Positions 8,088 to 17,167 of a stretch of 64,000 nucleotides of DNA are shown here, in pieces. Made by a program: the position numbers and the translations under genes. Positions within the stretch are counted from its first letter, which is position 1, and every line of letters begins with the position of its first letter. Origin of the DNA: PXAP01 sp046483315 (GTDB taxonomy: Bacteria > Bacteroidota > Bacteroidia > Bacteroidales > PUMT01); the NCBI GenBank assembly GCA_046483315.1, contig JAWODJ010000040.1, positions 9,084-73,083 on the forward strand, in the 5' to 3' direction. A model generated the notes under the pieces. The model was not told the origin of the DNA and did no database searches. It was given only the letters and a program-made list of their open reading frames with translations.

Positions 8088-9584
8088 TCATCCGTTCAGT
8101 TTATAATAAAGTTCATTCCATCTCAGCACATTCCGGAACTCCCTGATAGTGGTATCCTCATCAATAAGCAGGTATTCAATGCCGGTCATGCCTGAAAAAT
8201 GCTCAATGTGTTCGGGTTTGAGGGCCAGGCTGAATCCCGTATGATGTGCACCTCCGGCAAGTATCCAGGCCGTTGCCGATATCTTCAGGTCCGGATCAGG
8301 AATCCACAGTGCCCTTGCCACCGGTAATTTTGGCAGATCCGGCGAGTCAACGGCGGTAACGGTGTTCACCAGCATCCTGAACCGGCTGCCCAAATCAAGA
8401 AGGGTTGCATTTACAGCTTTCCCGGTAGCCACGGGAAAGACCAGCCTGGGCGGGTCATCCCTGCCACCGATAGAGAGCGGGTGCAGCTCAAGTGAAGGTT
8501 TTGCAGAGGCTATAGAGGGGCAAACTTCAAGCATATGAGCACCCAGGACCATCATTCCCGAAGGATCAAGGTGATATGTATAATCTTCCATAAAGGAAGT
8601 CCCTCCATCAAGCCCTCTGCTCATCACTTTCATACATCTTACCAGTGCAGCCGTTTTCCAGTCCCCTTCCGCCCCGAATCCGTATCCCTTCTCCATCAGC
8701 CTCTGCACAGCCAGTCCGGGCAACTGGCTCAGTCCGTGCAGATCCTCAAAGGTGGTTGTAAAAGCCTTAAAACCACCCTCCTGCAAAAAATCAAGCAGTC
8801 CAATCTCAATCTTCGCGGCCTCGGTCAGTTTTCCGAATGCTTCCCTGTCATCCTTTATCTTTACCGGAAGGGAATAGGTCTCCCTGTATTCATCAACAAG
8901 TGCAAAGGCTTCTTTTTCAGTTACTGCATTTATCCTGCCCGCAAGATCGCCAACACCGTAACCCCTTACAGCCCATCCCATCTTCATCCTTGCCTCCACC
9001 TTATCACCCTCTGTAACTGCTACATCCCTCATATTGTCCCCAAAGCGGGCAACTTTCAGGGAAAGGGATTCGTCCCGCCCCAGCGCTGCCCTTGTCCAAC
9101 CGGCAATATCGGCTATCACTGCCGGATCCCGCCAGTGACCGGTAACAACATGGCGATACACCGGTATCCTGCTGCATATAAACCCGAACTCACGGTCGCC
9201 GTGGGCGGACTGGTTAAGGTTCATGAAATCCATATCAATTTTGTCCCATGGAATATCCCGGTTATGCTGGGTGTGCAGATGTATAAAAGGTTTCTGCAAA
9301 GCCTTGAGTCCGCCAATCCACATCTGTGCCGGCGAGAAGGTGTGCATCCAGCAGATCAATCCTATGCATCCTGGATCATTATTAGCCTCCAGGCAGATGC
9401 CAAGGATCTCCTCAGATGTTGTCAGAACAGACTTAAACACGATATTTGCCAGAGAAGAAATGCCTGTATCAAGGGCTGCTGCTATCTCTTTTGAATTTTC
9501 AGCCACCTTGTTAAGCACCTCCTCCCCGTACAGGTGCTGGCTCCCGGTAAGAAACCAGAGCGTTTTTTCAATTCTGTTTTGCAT
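8088..9584 (-). CDS. araA: L-arabinose isomerase
   Basis: Mn-dependent ketol-isomerase that converts L-arabinose to L-ribulose in the cytoplasm. The 498 residues match the family length. Recognisable segments are LWFLTGSQHLYGEEVL at the N-terminus, CWMHTFSPAQMWIGGLKALQ, HLHTQHNRDIPWDKIDMDFM, EGDWKTAALVRCMKVM, VLGAHMLEVCPS, and the C-terminal AGGAHHTGFS with its metal-ligand histidine. The gene lies between the symporter gene (15 bp upstream) and araD (3 bp downstream) in a tight araT-A-D order. Confidence 0.97.
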   Translation of the reverse strand: MQNRIEKTLWFLTGSQHLYGEEVLNKVAENSKEIAAALDTGISSLANIVFKSVLTTSEEILGICLEANNDPGCIGLICWMHTFSPAQMWIGGLKALQKPFIHLHTQHNRDIPWDKIDMDFMNLNQSAHGDREFGFICSRIPVYRHVVTGHWRDPAVIADIAGWTRAALGRDESLSLKVARFGDNMRDVAVTEGDKVEARMKMGWAVRGYGVGDLAGRINAVTEKEAFALVDEYRETYSLPVKIKDDREAFGKLTEAAKIEIGLLDFLQEGGFKAFTTTFEDLHGLSQLPGLAVQRLMEKGYGFGAEGDWKTAALVRCMKVMSRGLDGGTSFMEDYTYHLDPSGMMVLGAHMLEVCPSIASAKPSLELHPLSIGGRDDPPRLVFPVATGKAVNATLLDLGSRFRMLVNTVTAVDSPDLPKLPVARALWIPDPDLKISATAWILAGGAHHTGFSLALKPEHIEHFSGMTGIEYLLIDEDTTIREFRNVLRWNELYYKLNG

Positions 9585-9599
9585 TATTATTGTTTCAGA

Positions 9600-11249
9600 T
9601 TACCAGAAATATATATAGAACAGTCCTATGATACTCAAAATAATCACTGTATTTATAACGTCCCATTTGTTCCAGCTTTCCCTGGTCTCCTTTTTCTGTT
9701 CCTCATTGGCAGAACCGTAAGTCAGTCCAACTGTTTTCGAAGCATCGGCAGGTTTGGTAAACAACGAGACAACCACAATGACCAATATACAGAAAAAGAA
9801 CAGGTATATTGAATAATGCAGCCAGTTGGATTGCAGGAAGATCTTGTAAAACAACCCTTCAGGGTTCAGGTGGGGTTCCAAAACATTAGCCGCCAGCCGT
9901 GTCATTCCAAACACAAAGCCTGTCATAAGTCCGGTAAAACCGGCAGCAGGAGTGGCACGCTTCCAGAATACCCCAAGCAGAAATACCGACGCGATACCCG
10001 GCGAAAGGAGAGATTGCACATCCTGGAGATAGGCATAAAGCACCTTCCCGATACCCTGCATGACAGGTATCCACAAAATACCAAGTATCACTATCACTGT
10101 TGTTGCCATCCGTCCCACATAAACAAGGTGTTTTTCAGTGGACTGGGGTTTAAACCTCTTGTAAAAGTCCATCGTGAACAATATAGCCGACGAATTAAAC
10201 AACGAGGCAAGCGAACTCATTAAAGCTGCAATGAGTCCCCCGACAACCACTCCCTTCAGTCCCACCGGCAACAGGTTTGCCACAAGGGTTGAAAAGGCGG
10301 CATCGGAACTGCTAAGCTCCATTAAACCTTTTTGATGAAGAGCATAGGCTATAACCCCGGGAACAAGAAAAATAAATACCGGCAGCAATTTCAGGTAAGC
10401 GCCGAATATGGTTCCCCTCCTGGATTGTTTCTGGTTCATTCCCGAAAGAACACGCTGTACAATATACTGGTCGGTGCACCAGTACCAGAATCCTATTATG
10501 GCAGATCCCAGGATGACCCCGGTCCACGGAAACTCCGCATCTTTATGTGAGCGCATAAGGCTCATCATCGAATCTCCGTGAACAGTAACATTGGCACTGG
10601 TTATTTCCATCAGCTCTCCCCAGCCTCCGAGTTCTCTGAGTCCGACAACCAAAATAACAATTGATCCCAGCAGAAGAACAGGCATCTGGATTACAGAGGT
10701 GTAAAGAACCGATCGCATGCCCCCTATAACAGTGTATATCCCCGTTATCACCACCAGTCCGATTGCCCCTATCCAGAAAAAGTCAATGCCCATCCACTCA
10801 TCAATTCCAAAAACCTCCTTAAATACAATGCCCCCGGCATACACGGTAACGGCAACCTTGGTAAGAACATAGCTCACCAGTGATATTATTGAAAGAAAAT
10901 TCCTTGAAGCAGTATTGTATCTTCTCTCAAGAAATTCAGGCATGGTAAAAACCCTGCTTCTCGAATAAAAAGGCACAAAAACCCATCCAAGGATAAGTAT
11001 CATCCAGCCGTGCATTTCCCAGTGGGCCATGGCCATACCGCTTTCGGCTCCTGCACCGGCAAGGCCCACCAGGTGTTCCGAACCTATATTTGAGGCAAAT
11101 ATGGAGGCTCCTATAACAAGCCAGCCGGCATTTCTGCCTGCCAGAAAATAATCGGCCGAGGTCTCTTCCTTTTGTTTGATGACCCACCAAACAACCATGA
11201 ATAAAAGAAAAAAGAATACACCCAGTACAATCCAGTCAATTGTTGTCAT
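9600..11249 (-). CDS. Sodium/sugar symporter (SSS family), probable arabinose transporter
   Basis: Inner-membrane solute:sodium symporter of 549 residues with about 14 hydrophobic segments. SSS/SGLT signatures include DYFLAGRNAGWLVIGASIFA, GSEHLVGLAGAGAESG, FTMPEFLERRY, TVIGGMRSVLYTSVIQ and FWYWCTDQYIVQRVL; the last resembles the vSGLT/SGLT sugar-binding helix. The C-terminus ends in a hydrophobic helix (IILSIIGLFYIYFW). Its position 15 bp before araA is the main reason to propose L-arabinose as substrate. Galactose or glucose cannot be excluded from sequence alone. The 95-bp gap upstream separates it from the GT3/GT35 gene and holds no clear TAnnTTTG promoter, so readthrough from the glycogen genes is possible. 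Confidence 0.88.
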   Translation of the reverse strand: MTTIDWIVLGVFFFLLFMVVWWVIKQKEETSADYFLAGRNAGWLVIGASIFASNIGSEHLVGLAGAGAESGMAMAHWEMHGWMILILGWVFVPFYSRSRVFTMPEFLERRYNTASRNFLSIISLVSYVLTKVAVTVYAGGIVFKEVFGIDEWMGIDFFWIGAIGLVVITGIYTVIGGMRSVLYTSVIQMPVLLLGSIVILVVGLRELGGWGELMEITSANVTVHGDSMMSLMRSHKDAEFPWTGVILGSAIIGFWYWCTDQYIVQRVLSGMNQKQSRRGTIFGAYLKLLPVFIFLVPGVIAYALHQKGLMELSSSDAAFSTLVANLLPVGLKGVVVGGLIAALMSSLASLFNSSAILFTMDFYKRFKPQSTEKHLVYVGRMATTVIVILGILWIPVMQGIGKVLYAYLQDVQSLLSPGIASVFLLGVFWKRATPAAGFTGLMTGFVFGMTRLAANVLEPHLNPEGLFYKIFLQSNWLHYSIYLFFFCILVIVVVSLFTKPADASKTVGLTYGSANEEQKKETRESWNKWDVINTVIILSIIGLFYIYFW

Positions 11250-11344
11250 CTGCAGGGATTTTAGGATAAATATTTATGCTGAGAGCATGCTTTATTGATT
11301 TTTTTTAAAAATAACGCATTAATACAGAAATCCAAAAAAAAATA

Positions 11345-14300
11345 TCAGATCCACTTCACAAACCCCGTATCCTGCCGGTGAGGCAGCTCCGGGTGCTTCG
11401 GGAATATACGTATACCATAATGAAAAGCACCGGCCCGTGTAGGATATATATGAAGGCGGTAGCGGGCAAGGCTGCCTTCAGTCCCTGAAAGCTGAAGCTC
11501 CTGAACATCGAGCATATCAACATTACCATTTTGCTGATCGATATCCATCACCACCTGCTCCACACCCACCGAAGATACATTAAGCTCTTTAAGGTCAAGA
11601 ACCAGTTCACCTGTATGCTCACGGCCAAGGATAAGCGGCTTCCCTGATGTGTCAGGATAGGTTACATCAACAACTTCAATATTTTCCCATTCCTGGTATA
11701 TACGCCTTTTCCATGAAGCAAGCTGCCGTGCCAGCGCGTATTCATTCTCCTGCATTTTTAGAGAACGTTTATGCAATTTATTGTAAAACCTTTCAAAATA
11801 ATCATTTATCATGCGGCGCATGGTAAACATCGGTGCTATGCCACTGACGGAATTCCTGATTGTCTGTACCCATTTATATGGTACTCCCTTGTTATTCCTT
11901 TCGTAAAACATGGGAGTGATCTCATCTTCAAGTATATTGTAAATGGTGTTTGCATCCAGTTCATCCTGGAAATCCTGGTTATCATATACCTTTTCCTCCG
12001 GAAGGGCCCATCCGGCTCCAGGCCTGTATCCTTCAACCCACCATCCGTCCAGCACACTGAAATTGAGCACCCCGTTCATGACAGCTTTCATACCGCTGGT
12101 TCCCGAGGCTTCAAGAGGCCGGGTAGGTGTATTGAGCCACACATCGACCCCCTGCACCATAAATTTTGCTAGTTGCACATCATAATTCTGAAGGAAGAGT
12201 ATCTTGCCTGAAAATTCGGGCCTTTTTGAAATGCTTACAATATGTTTCATAAGCTCCTGGCCGGCCCTGTCATTCGGATGAGCCTTGCCTGCAAAAAGAA
12301 ACTGAACAGGCCTGTCCGGGTGATTAACTATGGCCGAGAGCCTTTCCACATCCCTGAACAAAAGCTGTGCTCTCTTATAGGTGGCAAAACGGCGGGCAAA
12401 ACCTATTGTAAGATGATCCTTGTCAAACTTTTCACGAACATTGAGGTAATAGCGCGGACTTTCGTGCTTTTTCAGCCAGGTTATCTTTGTGCGTTCCATA
12501 ATATGGTCAACCAGCCTGTGGCGAAGTGACTGCCTTATATTCCATATATCAGTTTCATCAGCTTTCATTACGGGCTTCCATGTTTCCTCCAGGTGCTGTA
12601 CCCTGGTATAATTCTCTCCCATCAACTTCCGGTAAAAGTCCTTCCATATCCCTGCAGTCCATGTATCATGATGCACACCGTTGGTAACATACCCTATATG
12701 CAGTTCTCCGGGAAGATATCCTTTCCACAGATCATTAAAAATATTCCGGCTCACAGAACAGTGAAGCCGGCTTACCCCGTTTATCTCCTGTGAAAGACTG
12801 GCAGCGAGATATGACATGGAAAACTTCTCCTCCGGATCCCCGGGGTTTATCTTTCCCAGGTTCATAAGTTGTGTCCAGCTTATGTTGAGTCTTCCAGGGT
12901 AATGAGAAATATATGTACGCATCAGGGATTCATCAAATGAATCATGTCCGGCCGGAACAGGTGTGTGCGTGGTAAACAGGGTTCCTGCCCTCACAACCTC
13001 CAAAGCCTGGGAAAACATCAGCTTATGCTCATTGACATACCGGTTCAGCCTCTCCAGCCCTATAAAGGCAGCATGACCTTCATTGCAGTGATACAGCATA
13101 GGGTCCAGACCCAGAACCTTTAAAGCCCTGATGCCGCCAATTCCAATGAGCATCTCCTGTCTGAACCTGTTTTCCAGGTCACCGCCATAAAGATGATGTG
13201 TCAGGCTCCTGTCCTGTTCCCGGTTCCCTTCAAAATCGGTATCAAGCAGGTAAAGAGGTATACGGCCAACATCAACTCTCCAAATCCTGGCCCTGACAGT
13301 GCGCCCCGGGAAAGCTATGCTTACCGTCATCCAGTCTCCGTTTGTTTGTCTTACGGCCCGTGCAGGGATTTTGGTAAAATCGGTGGCATCATAACTGGCT
13401 ATCTGCTCACCGCCTGAAGCAATTTGCTGACGGAAATAACCGTACTTGTATAGCAATCCCACTGCTACCATACTGACATGAGAATCACTCGCTTCCTTAA
13501 GGTAGTCGCCTGCCAGTATCCCCAGTCCGCCGCTGTATATCGGCAGACTGCCATGAAGACCGTATTCCATACTGAAATATGCAATTTCAGGGCCCTCCCT
13601 GACAGGCTGATCCATATAATCCCTGAAAGCGGAATATGTCCGGTTTAGCCTCTCCAGGTATGAGTTGTCCTGTTCAAGCTCCATCAATCTTTTGTAACTG
13701 ACCTTTTCCAGAAGCAGCAACGGATTTTCCCCTGTCTGATCAAATAATTCCGGGTCTATTGAACGAAAAAGGCTGACAGCATCTTCATTCCAGCTCCACC
13801 ACAGGTTCCCCGAAAGCTCATCCAGGGCAGTTAGGCCCGGTGGCATACTCTTCTGAACAGTCATGGTTTTCCATTTTGGAGTATACTCCTTACTGACCTT
13901 GCAGACGTGAGATACAGGCTCTGCCGGCCAGGGCTCGGGCAACGCCCTTATCCGGGGACCGGTTTTTTCAAGAGCCATGTGATAGGCCCTGTAATAATTG
14001 TCAATCAGATTCTCCCACATGGTAAGTTTCGATATCTCAATGGCGTTTTGCCTGAGACCATCAACTTCAGGAGCGGTGAGGCCGGAAAATCCGAGGATGG
14101 CCAGGGCTGTCTGTTCAACAACCTGCTGTTGATTATCATCATCTCTTTCAATCACCTCAACAGAGGATATTTTACCATGAAAATTATCTCTGACCATAAG
14201 TCCGTATCCAGAAAGTGTTGTTGTGACAACAGGAACCCTGAAAGCAATACTTTCCATCAGTGAATATCCCCATGGCTCATAATAGGATGGCGACACAAAC

Positions 14301-15592
14301 ATATCCATACCGGTGAGCATATCATAATACTGCAGGTTAAAAATCCCGTCACGGCCATTGAGGTAACAGGGGACATAGATAACTTTCACCATGTCCTGCT
14401 GATCATTGTTTATCCCTGCTTCCTTCAGCCTGCTGATAACCGGATCGTCGTCATGGTCATGAAGATAATGGGTGTTCATTCTGTTACCGGGCTCAATGTC
14501 ACCTGAATCTCCTTCCATGATGCCTTTCAGATCGTTGCGGGGACCCATCTGGCTGGCAGGTACCAGGATGAAAGCAACCACTTCTCTTTTCAGGGCGGAC
14601 CGGTCTTTGAGGTCAGCGAGGGCATCAATAAAAACATCGGTCCCCTTGTTCCGTATTTCATGCCTGCCGCTGTGGACAATAAACAGGACATCATCTCCTG
14701 AGGGCCGGCCAAGTAAAGCCTCGCTCACTTTTCTCAGCCTCTCCCGGGTTATTCCGCGTTTTCTCCTGAAAGTCTCTCCGTCCGGTATAATGCTACCGGC
14801 CAGGCCATTCGGAGTTAATATATCAACCTCTTTTTTCAGGAATTGTCTGCACTCCCGGGCAGTATATTCACCGGGTGTAGTGTAAATATCTGTATTTGAT
14901 GCTGCAAGCTTTTCCAGCGACAACTTTGAAACAACATTGAATTCTTTTGCTCTGGCCTCTGCGTCAATTGTTTCAAAATTCCTGTACAGGGGTTGATGAT
15001 TCTCTGCCAGTATGCGGCCGATAACAGTTCCGTGCGTGGTGAACATCGTCGTTACTGCAGGCACCCTATCCTTCAGGTAAAGTACACCTGAACCTGTCAT
15101 CCATTCATGAAAATGTGCCAGTGACCTTTCTGCCGGGCCGGTGTTGAACCTTACAAAACTTTCTATAACCATGCCCGCAGCATATCCGAAAAGCACAGGC
15201 TCTGCATAGTCCCACTGACCGGAAAGGGAATCAAGCCTGAATCGCTCCCACATCTCCTTGAAAATCATATCCTTCCGGGATATAAATGGTGTGAAATCTA
15301 TTATTATTGCAATGGGTTGTGCTTCAATGTTCCACCTTCCTGTACGTATCCTGAGCCCCTCGCCGGTTGCAGCATCCCTCCAGGCGGCAAACATACCCCG
15401 GTCCTCCACAAACTCAGGATTCTCAGTCTCACCCCTCCATACATCGGGACCTATAACAATATAGTTATTCCCCGGTTTTTCCTGCAATTTCACCGACTTT
15501 GAGGATATTACAGTATGTATTCCCCCAATCTTGTTGCAAACTTCCCAGCTCACCTCGAACAGATAATCGGGAGTCATCAATTTTTCTGACAT
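11345..15592 (-). CDS. Glycogen synthase (GT3) / alpha-glucan phosphorylase (GT35) fusion
   Basis: A 1415-residue two-enzyme chain. Residues of about 1-550 form a eukaryote-type GT3 glycogen synthase: LFEVSWEVCNKIGGIHTVI opens the domain, ETIDAEARAKEFNVVSKLSL and DILTPNGLAGSIIP are GYS-like, and YYEPWGYSLMESIAF carries the E-x7-E motif. It would extend glycogen from UDP-glucose. After a linker, residues of about 585-1415 form an alpha-glucan phosphorylase of the short bacterial type: NLWWSWNEDA, IAYFSMEYGLHGSLPIYSGG, MLYHCNEGHAAF, then EASGTSGMKAVMNG with the pyridoxal-phosphate lysine K1169. The phosphorylase would release glucose-1-phosphate. Putting opposing reactions on one chain is unusual outside Bacteroidota. 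It lies 88 bp downstream of the GH57 gene, on the same strand. Confidence 0.93.
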   Translation of the reverse strand: MSEKLMTPDYLFEVSWEVCNKIGGIHTVISSKSVKLQEKPGNNYIVIGPDVWRGETENPEFVEDRGMFAAWRDAATGEGLRIRTGRWNIEAQPIAIIIDFTPFISRKDMIFKEMWERFRLDSLSGQWDYAEPVLFGYAAGMVIESFVRFNTGPAERSLAHFHEWMTGSGVLYLKDRVPAVTTMFTTHGTVIGRILAENHQPLYRNFETIDAEARAKEFNVVSKLSLEKLAASNTDIYTTPGEYTARECRQFLKKEVDILTPNGLAGSIIPDGETFRRKRGITRERLRKVSEALLGRPSGDDVLFIVHSGRHEIRNKGTDVFIDALADLKDRSALKREVVAFILVPASQMGPRNDLKGIMEGDSGDIEPGNRMNTHYLHDHDDDPVISRLKEAGINNDQQDMVKVIYVPCYLNGRDGIFNLQYYDMLTGMDMFVSPSYYEPWGYSLMESIAFRVPVVTTTLSGYGLMVRDNFHGKISSVEVIERDDDNQQQVVEQTALAILGFSGLTAPEVDGLRQNAIEISKLTMWENLIDNYYRAYHMALEKTGPRIRALPEPWPAEPVSHVCKVSKEYTPKWKTMTVQKSMPPGLTALDELSGNLWWSWNEDAVSLFRSIDPELFDQTGENPLLLLEKVSYKRLMELEQDNSYLERLNRTYSAFRDYMDQPVREGPEIAYFSMEYGLHGSLPIYSGGLGILAGDYLKEASDSHVSMVAVGLLYKYGYFRQQIASGGEQIASYDATDFTKIPARAVRQTNGDWMTVSIAFPGRTVRARIWRVDVGRIPLYLLDTDFEGNREQDRSLTHHLYGGDLENRFRQEMLIGIGGIRALKVLGLDPMLYHCNEGHAAFIGLERLNRYVNEHKLMFSQALEVVRAGTLFTTHTPVPAGHDSFDESLMRTYISHYPGRLNISWTQLMNLGKINPGDPEEKFSMSYLAASLSQEINGVSRLHCSVSRNIFNDLWKGYLPGELHIGYVTNGVHHDTWTAGIWKDFYRKLMGENYTRVQHLEETWKPVMKADETDIWNIRQSLRHRLVDHIMERTKITWLKKHESPRYYLNVREKFDKDHLTIGFARRFATYKRAQLLFRDVERLSAIVNHPDRPVQFLFAGKAHPNDRAGQELMKHIVSISKRPEFSGKILFLQNYDVQLAKFMVQGVDVWLNTPTRPLEASGTSGMKAVMNGVLNFSVLDGWWVEGYRPGAGWALPEEKVYDNQDFQDELDANTIYNILEDEITPMFYERNNKGVPYKWVQTIRNSVSGIAPMFTMRRMINDYFERFYNKLHKRSLKMQENEYALARQLASWKRRIYQEWENIEVVDVTYPDTSGKPLILGREHTGELVLDLKELNVSSVGVEQVVMDIDQQNGNVDMLDVQELQLSGTEGSLARYRLHIYPTRAGAFHYGIRIFPKHPELPHRQDTGFVKWI

Positions 15593-15619
15593 AATATCTT
15601 AATTTTAACTATTTAAAAT

Positions 15620-15647
15620 CCTGCATGCCGGTTGCCCGGCCGGCAGG
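15620..15647 (-). terminator. Imperfect GC-rich hairpin between GH57 and GT3/GT35 genes
   Basis: CCTGC at 15620 pairs with GCAGG ending at 15647, and GCCG inside pairs with CGGC, with a 2x2 internal mismatch. Read on the minus strand it lies after the GH57 stop and before the GT3/GT35 start, followed by GATTTTAAATAG. It is a weak terminator or attenuator candidate, and partial readthrough seems likely. Confidence 0.35.
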
Positions 15648-15680
15648 AATATTGTACATAAAATTTACTATGATTTGATT

Positions 15681-17153
15681 TTATTTTTTCCCCGTCTTTC
15701 CTCTTCCCCGGGATTCTTTCTTTTTTGTTCCCCTTACAGGAGGTTTTTGGACAGATGACCCGGATTTTCCCGTTTTTGCAGCAACACGGCCTTTTGATTT
15801 CCCGGTGGTGAAAGTCTCCTTTGCCTCTTCATTGACTGTATCAACCGGACTGATAACCGCATGTTTCTTTTCTCTCAGCAGGTTTATCTCATTATGCAAA
15901 CTCTCCAGCTGTTCATCCCTCTCCTTTAACATTTTTTTCAGCCTGGCAGTTTCCATTTCCGTTGTACCTACAAGGTCATTTATACGGGTTGAAAAATCGC
16001 TGAGGACATTCATGTAATTTATGAAAGCATCGTATGGTGATTCATACGGGTTGAAATATTTATGTACCTCCCCGTCGGAGAAGAATTTGGTCGACATATA
16101 ATAAAAATGGTCACTTACCTGCAGATAGCGCCAGTCGGTCAGTATTTCCGGGTCATTGGTTTTCTTCACCAAATCCTTCAGTGCATATAGCTTATTAAAA
16201 GCCTCATTCTGCATATCGTTGCCCAGCCAGGCGGACACATCTCTCTCCTCATCTGCCCATGATATCGGATAGGGAACATGGATTGCAGCAACAGGCTGCA
16301 GGTCCGATGCAGCTTCAGAGGGAGTGGAAAACCTGAATTCTTTATTTTTCAACACCTTGCCCGGAAACGTTTTCAGAAAGTCAAATATCCCTGTTTCAGC
16401 CCACTGGTGCTCGCCAAAGGTCTCATAATCCATAAAAAGATTTATTATTTCCTCCTTCCCGTCCAGATTCTTCAGCCAGTCAACATATTTGTCCGCAGTA
16501 AGAGGCCATTCACTCCAGCCTTTGTCCGAAAACCGAAAGGCTATATCATCGCTAAGCTTGTAATTCTTCAGAAAAACCCTGAGGCGCGGATTCAAAGCAT
16601 TATAATAGAGGTAATTCGGACTCTTCCATCCAAGAATGTGCTTCGCCCCTTCGGTCAGCATCGCCCCGTAACCCATATCGGCCACCATTGAACCTATATC
16701 GTCTGAATAGACCAACTCGGTGTTCCTGAATACTTTTGGCCTGACCCCGAACAGGGATTCTATGCGCTGGCTGTGTTCGGTAACCTGAAACCTGAACTCA
16801 TCAGGGTCAGCAAGAGAAACAAGCGAATGAGAATATGTTTCGGCCAGAAACTCCACCTTTCCGGTTGCCGCAAGTTTCTTAAAACTTTCAAGCACCTCAG
16901 GAGCATAAAGTTCAAACTGATCGAGCGCCACACCGGTAATTGAGTAAGCCACTTTAAATCTGTTCCCGTATTCCTCAAGTAAATCAAATATTACCCGGTT
17001 GGCCGGAATATAGCATTTACCGGCAACTTTTTTCATAATCGATTCATTGGAGAAATCATCATAGTAATAATGCGACTCACCAATGTCAAAAAACCGGTAT
17101 CTCCTGAACCGGAAGGGCTGATGCACCTGAAAATACAAACAAATGGTCTTCAT
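15681..17153 (-). CDS. GH57 alpha-amylase/glucanotransferase with basic C-terminal tail
   Basis: Retaining GH57 enzyme acting on alpha-1,4-glucans, probably trimming or rearranging cytoplasmic glycogen chains; there is no signal peptide. The 490 residues open with CLYFQVHQPFRFRRYRFFD. FRNTELVYSDD contains the catalytic Glu and NLFMDYETFGEH the catalytic Asp. The family core ends near residue 390. After it come a short coiled coil (about 395-428, KKMLKERDEQLESLHNEINL) and a strongly basic, low-complexity tail rich in K, G, R and S to the end. The tail may bind RNA, a polyanion or a partner protein. The gene starts 14 bp after the GT4 stop, in the order GDE-GT4-GH57. Confidence 0.93.
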   Translation of the reverse strand: MKTICLYFQVHQPFRFRRYRFFDIGESHYYYDDFSNESIMKKVAGKCYIPANRVIFDLLEEYGNRFKVAYSITGVALDQFELYAPEVLESFKKLAATGKVEFLAETYSHSLVSLADPDEFRFQVTEHSQRIESLFGVRPKVFRNTELVYSDDIGSMVADMGYGAMLTEGAKHILGWKSPNYLYYNALNPRLRVFLKNYKLSDDIAFRFSDKGWSEWPLTADKYVDWLKNLDGKEEIINLFMDYETFGEHQWAETGIFDFLKTFPGKVLKNKEFRFSTPSEAASDLQPVAAIHVPYPISWADEERDVSAWLGNDMQNEAFNKLYALKDLVKKTNDPEILTDWRYLQVSDHFYYMSTKFFSDGEVHKYFNPYESPYDAFINYMNVLSDFSTRINDLVGTTEMETARLKKMLKERDEQLESLHNEINLLREKKHAVISPVDTVNEEAKETFTTGKSKGRVAAKTGKSGSSVQKPPVRGTKKKESRGRGKTGKK

Positions 17154-17167
17154 GCTGTTAACTCTTT

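Noticed and set aside
8535..9494. Plus-strand 319-codon frame
   Set aside because: Antisense to araA over its whole length, with no family resemblance; araA is unmistakable.
11250..11344. Short ATGCT-gag-AGCAT hairpin with nearby T-run as a terminator
   Set aside because: The 5-bp stem is too weak, and the T-run is on the wrong side for the minus-strand transcript.
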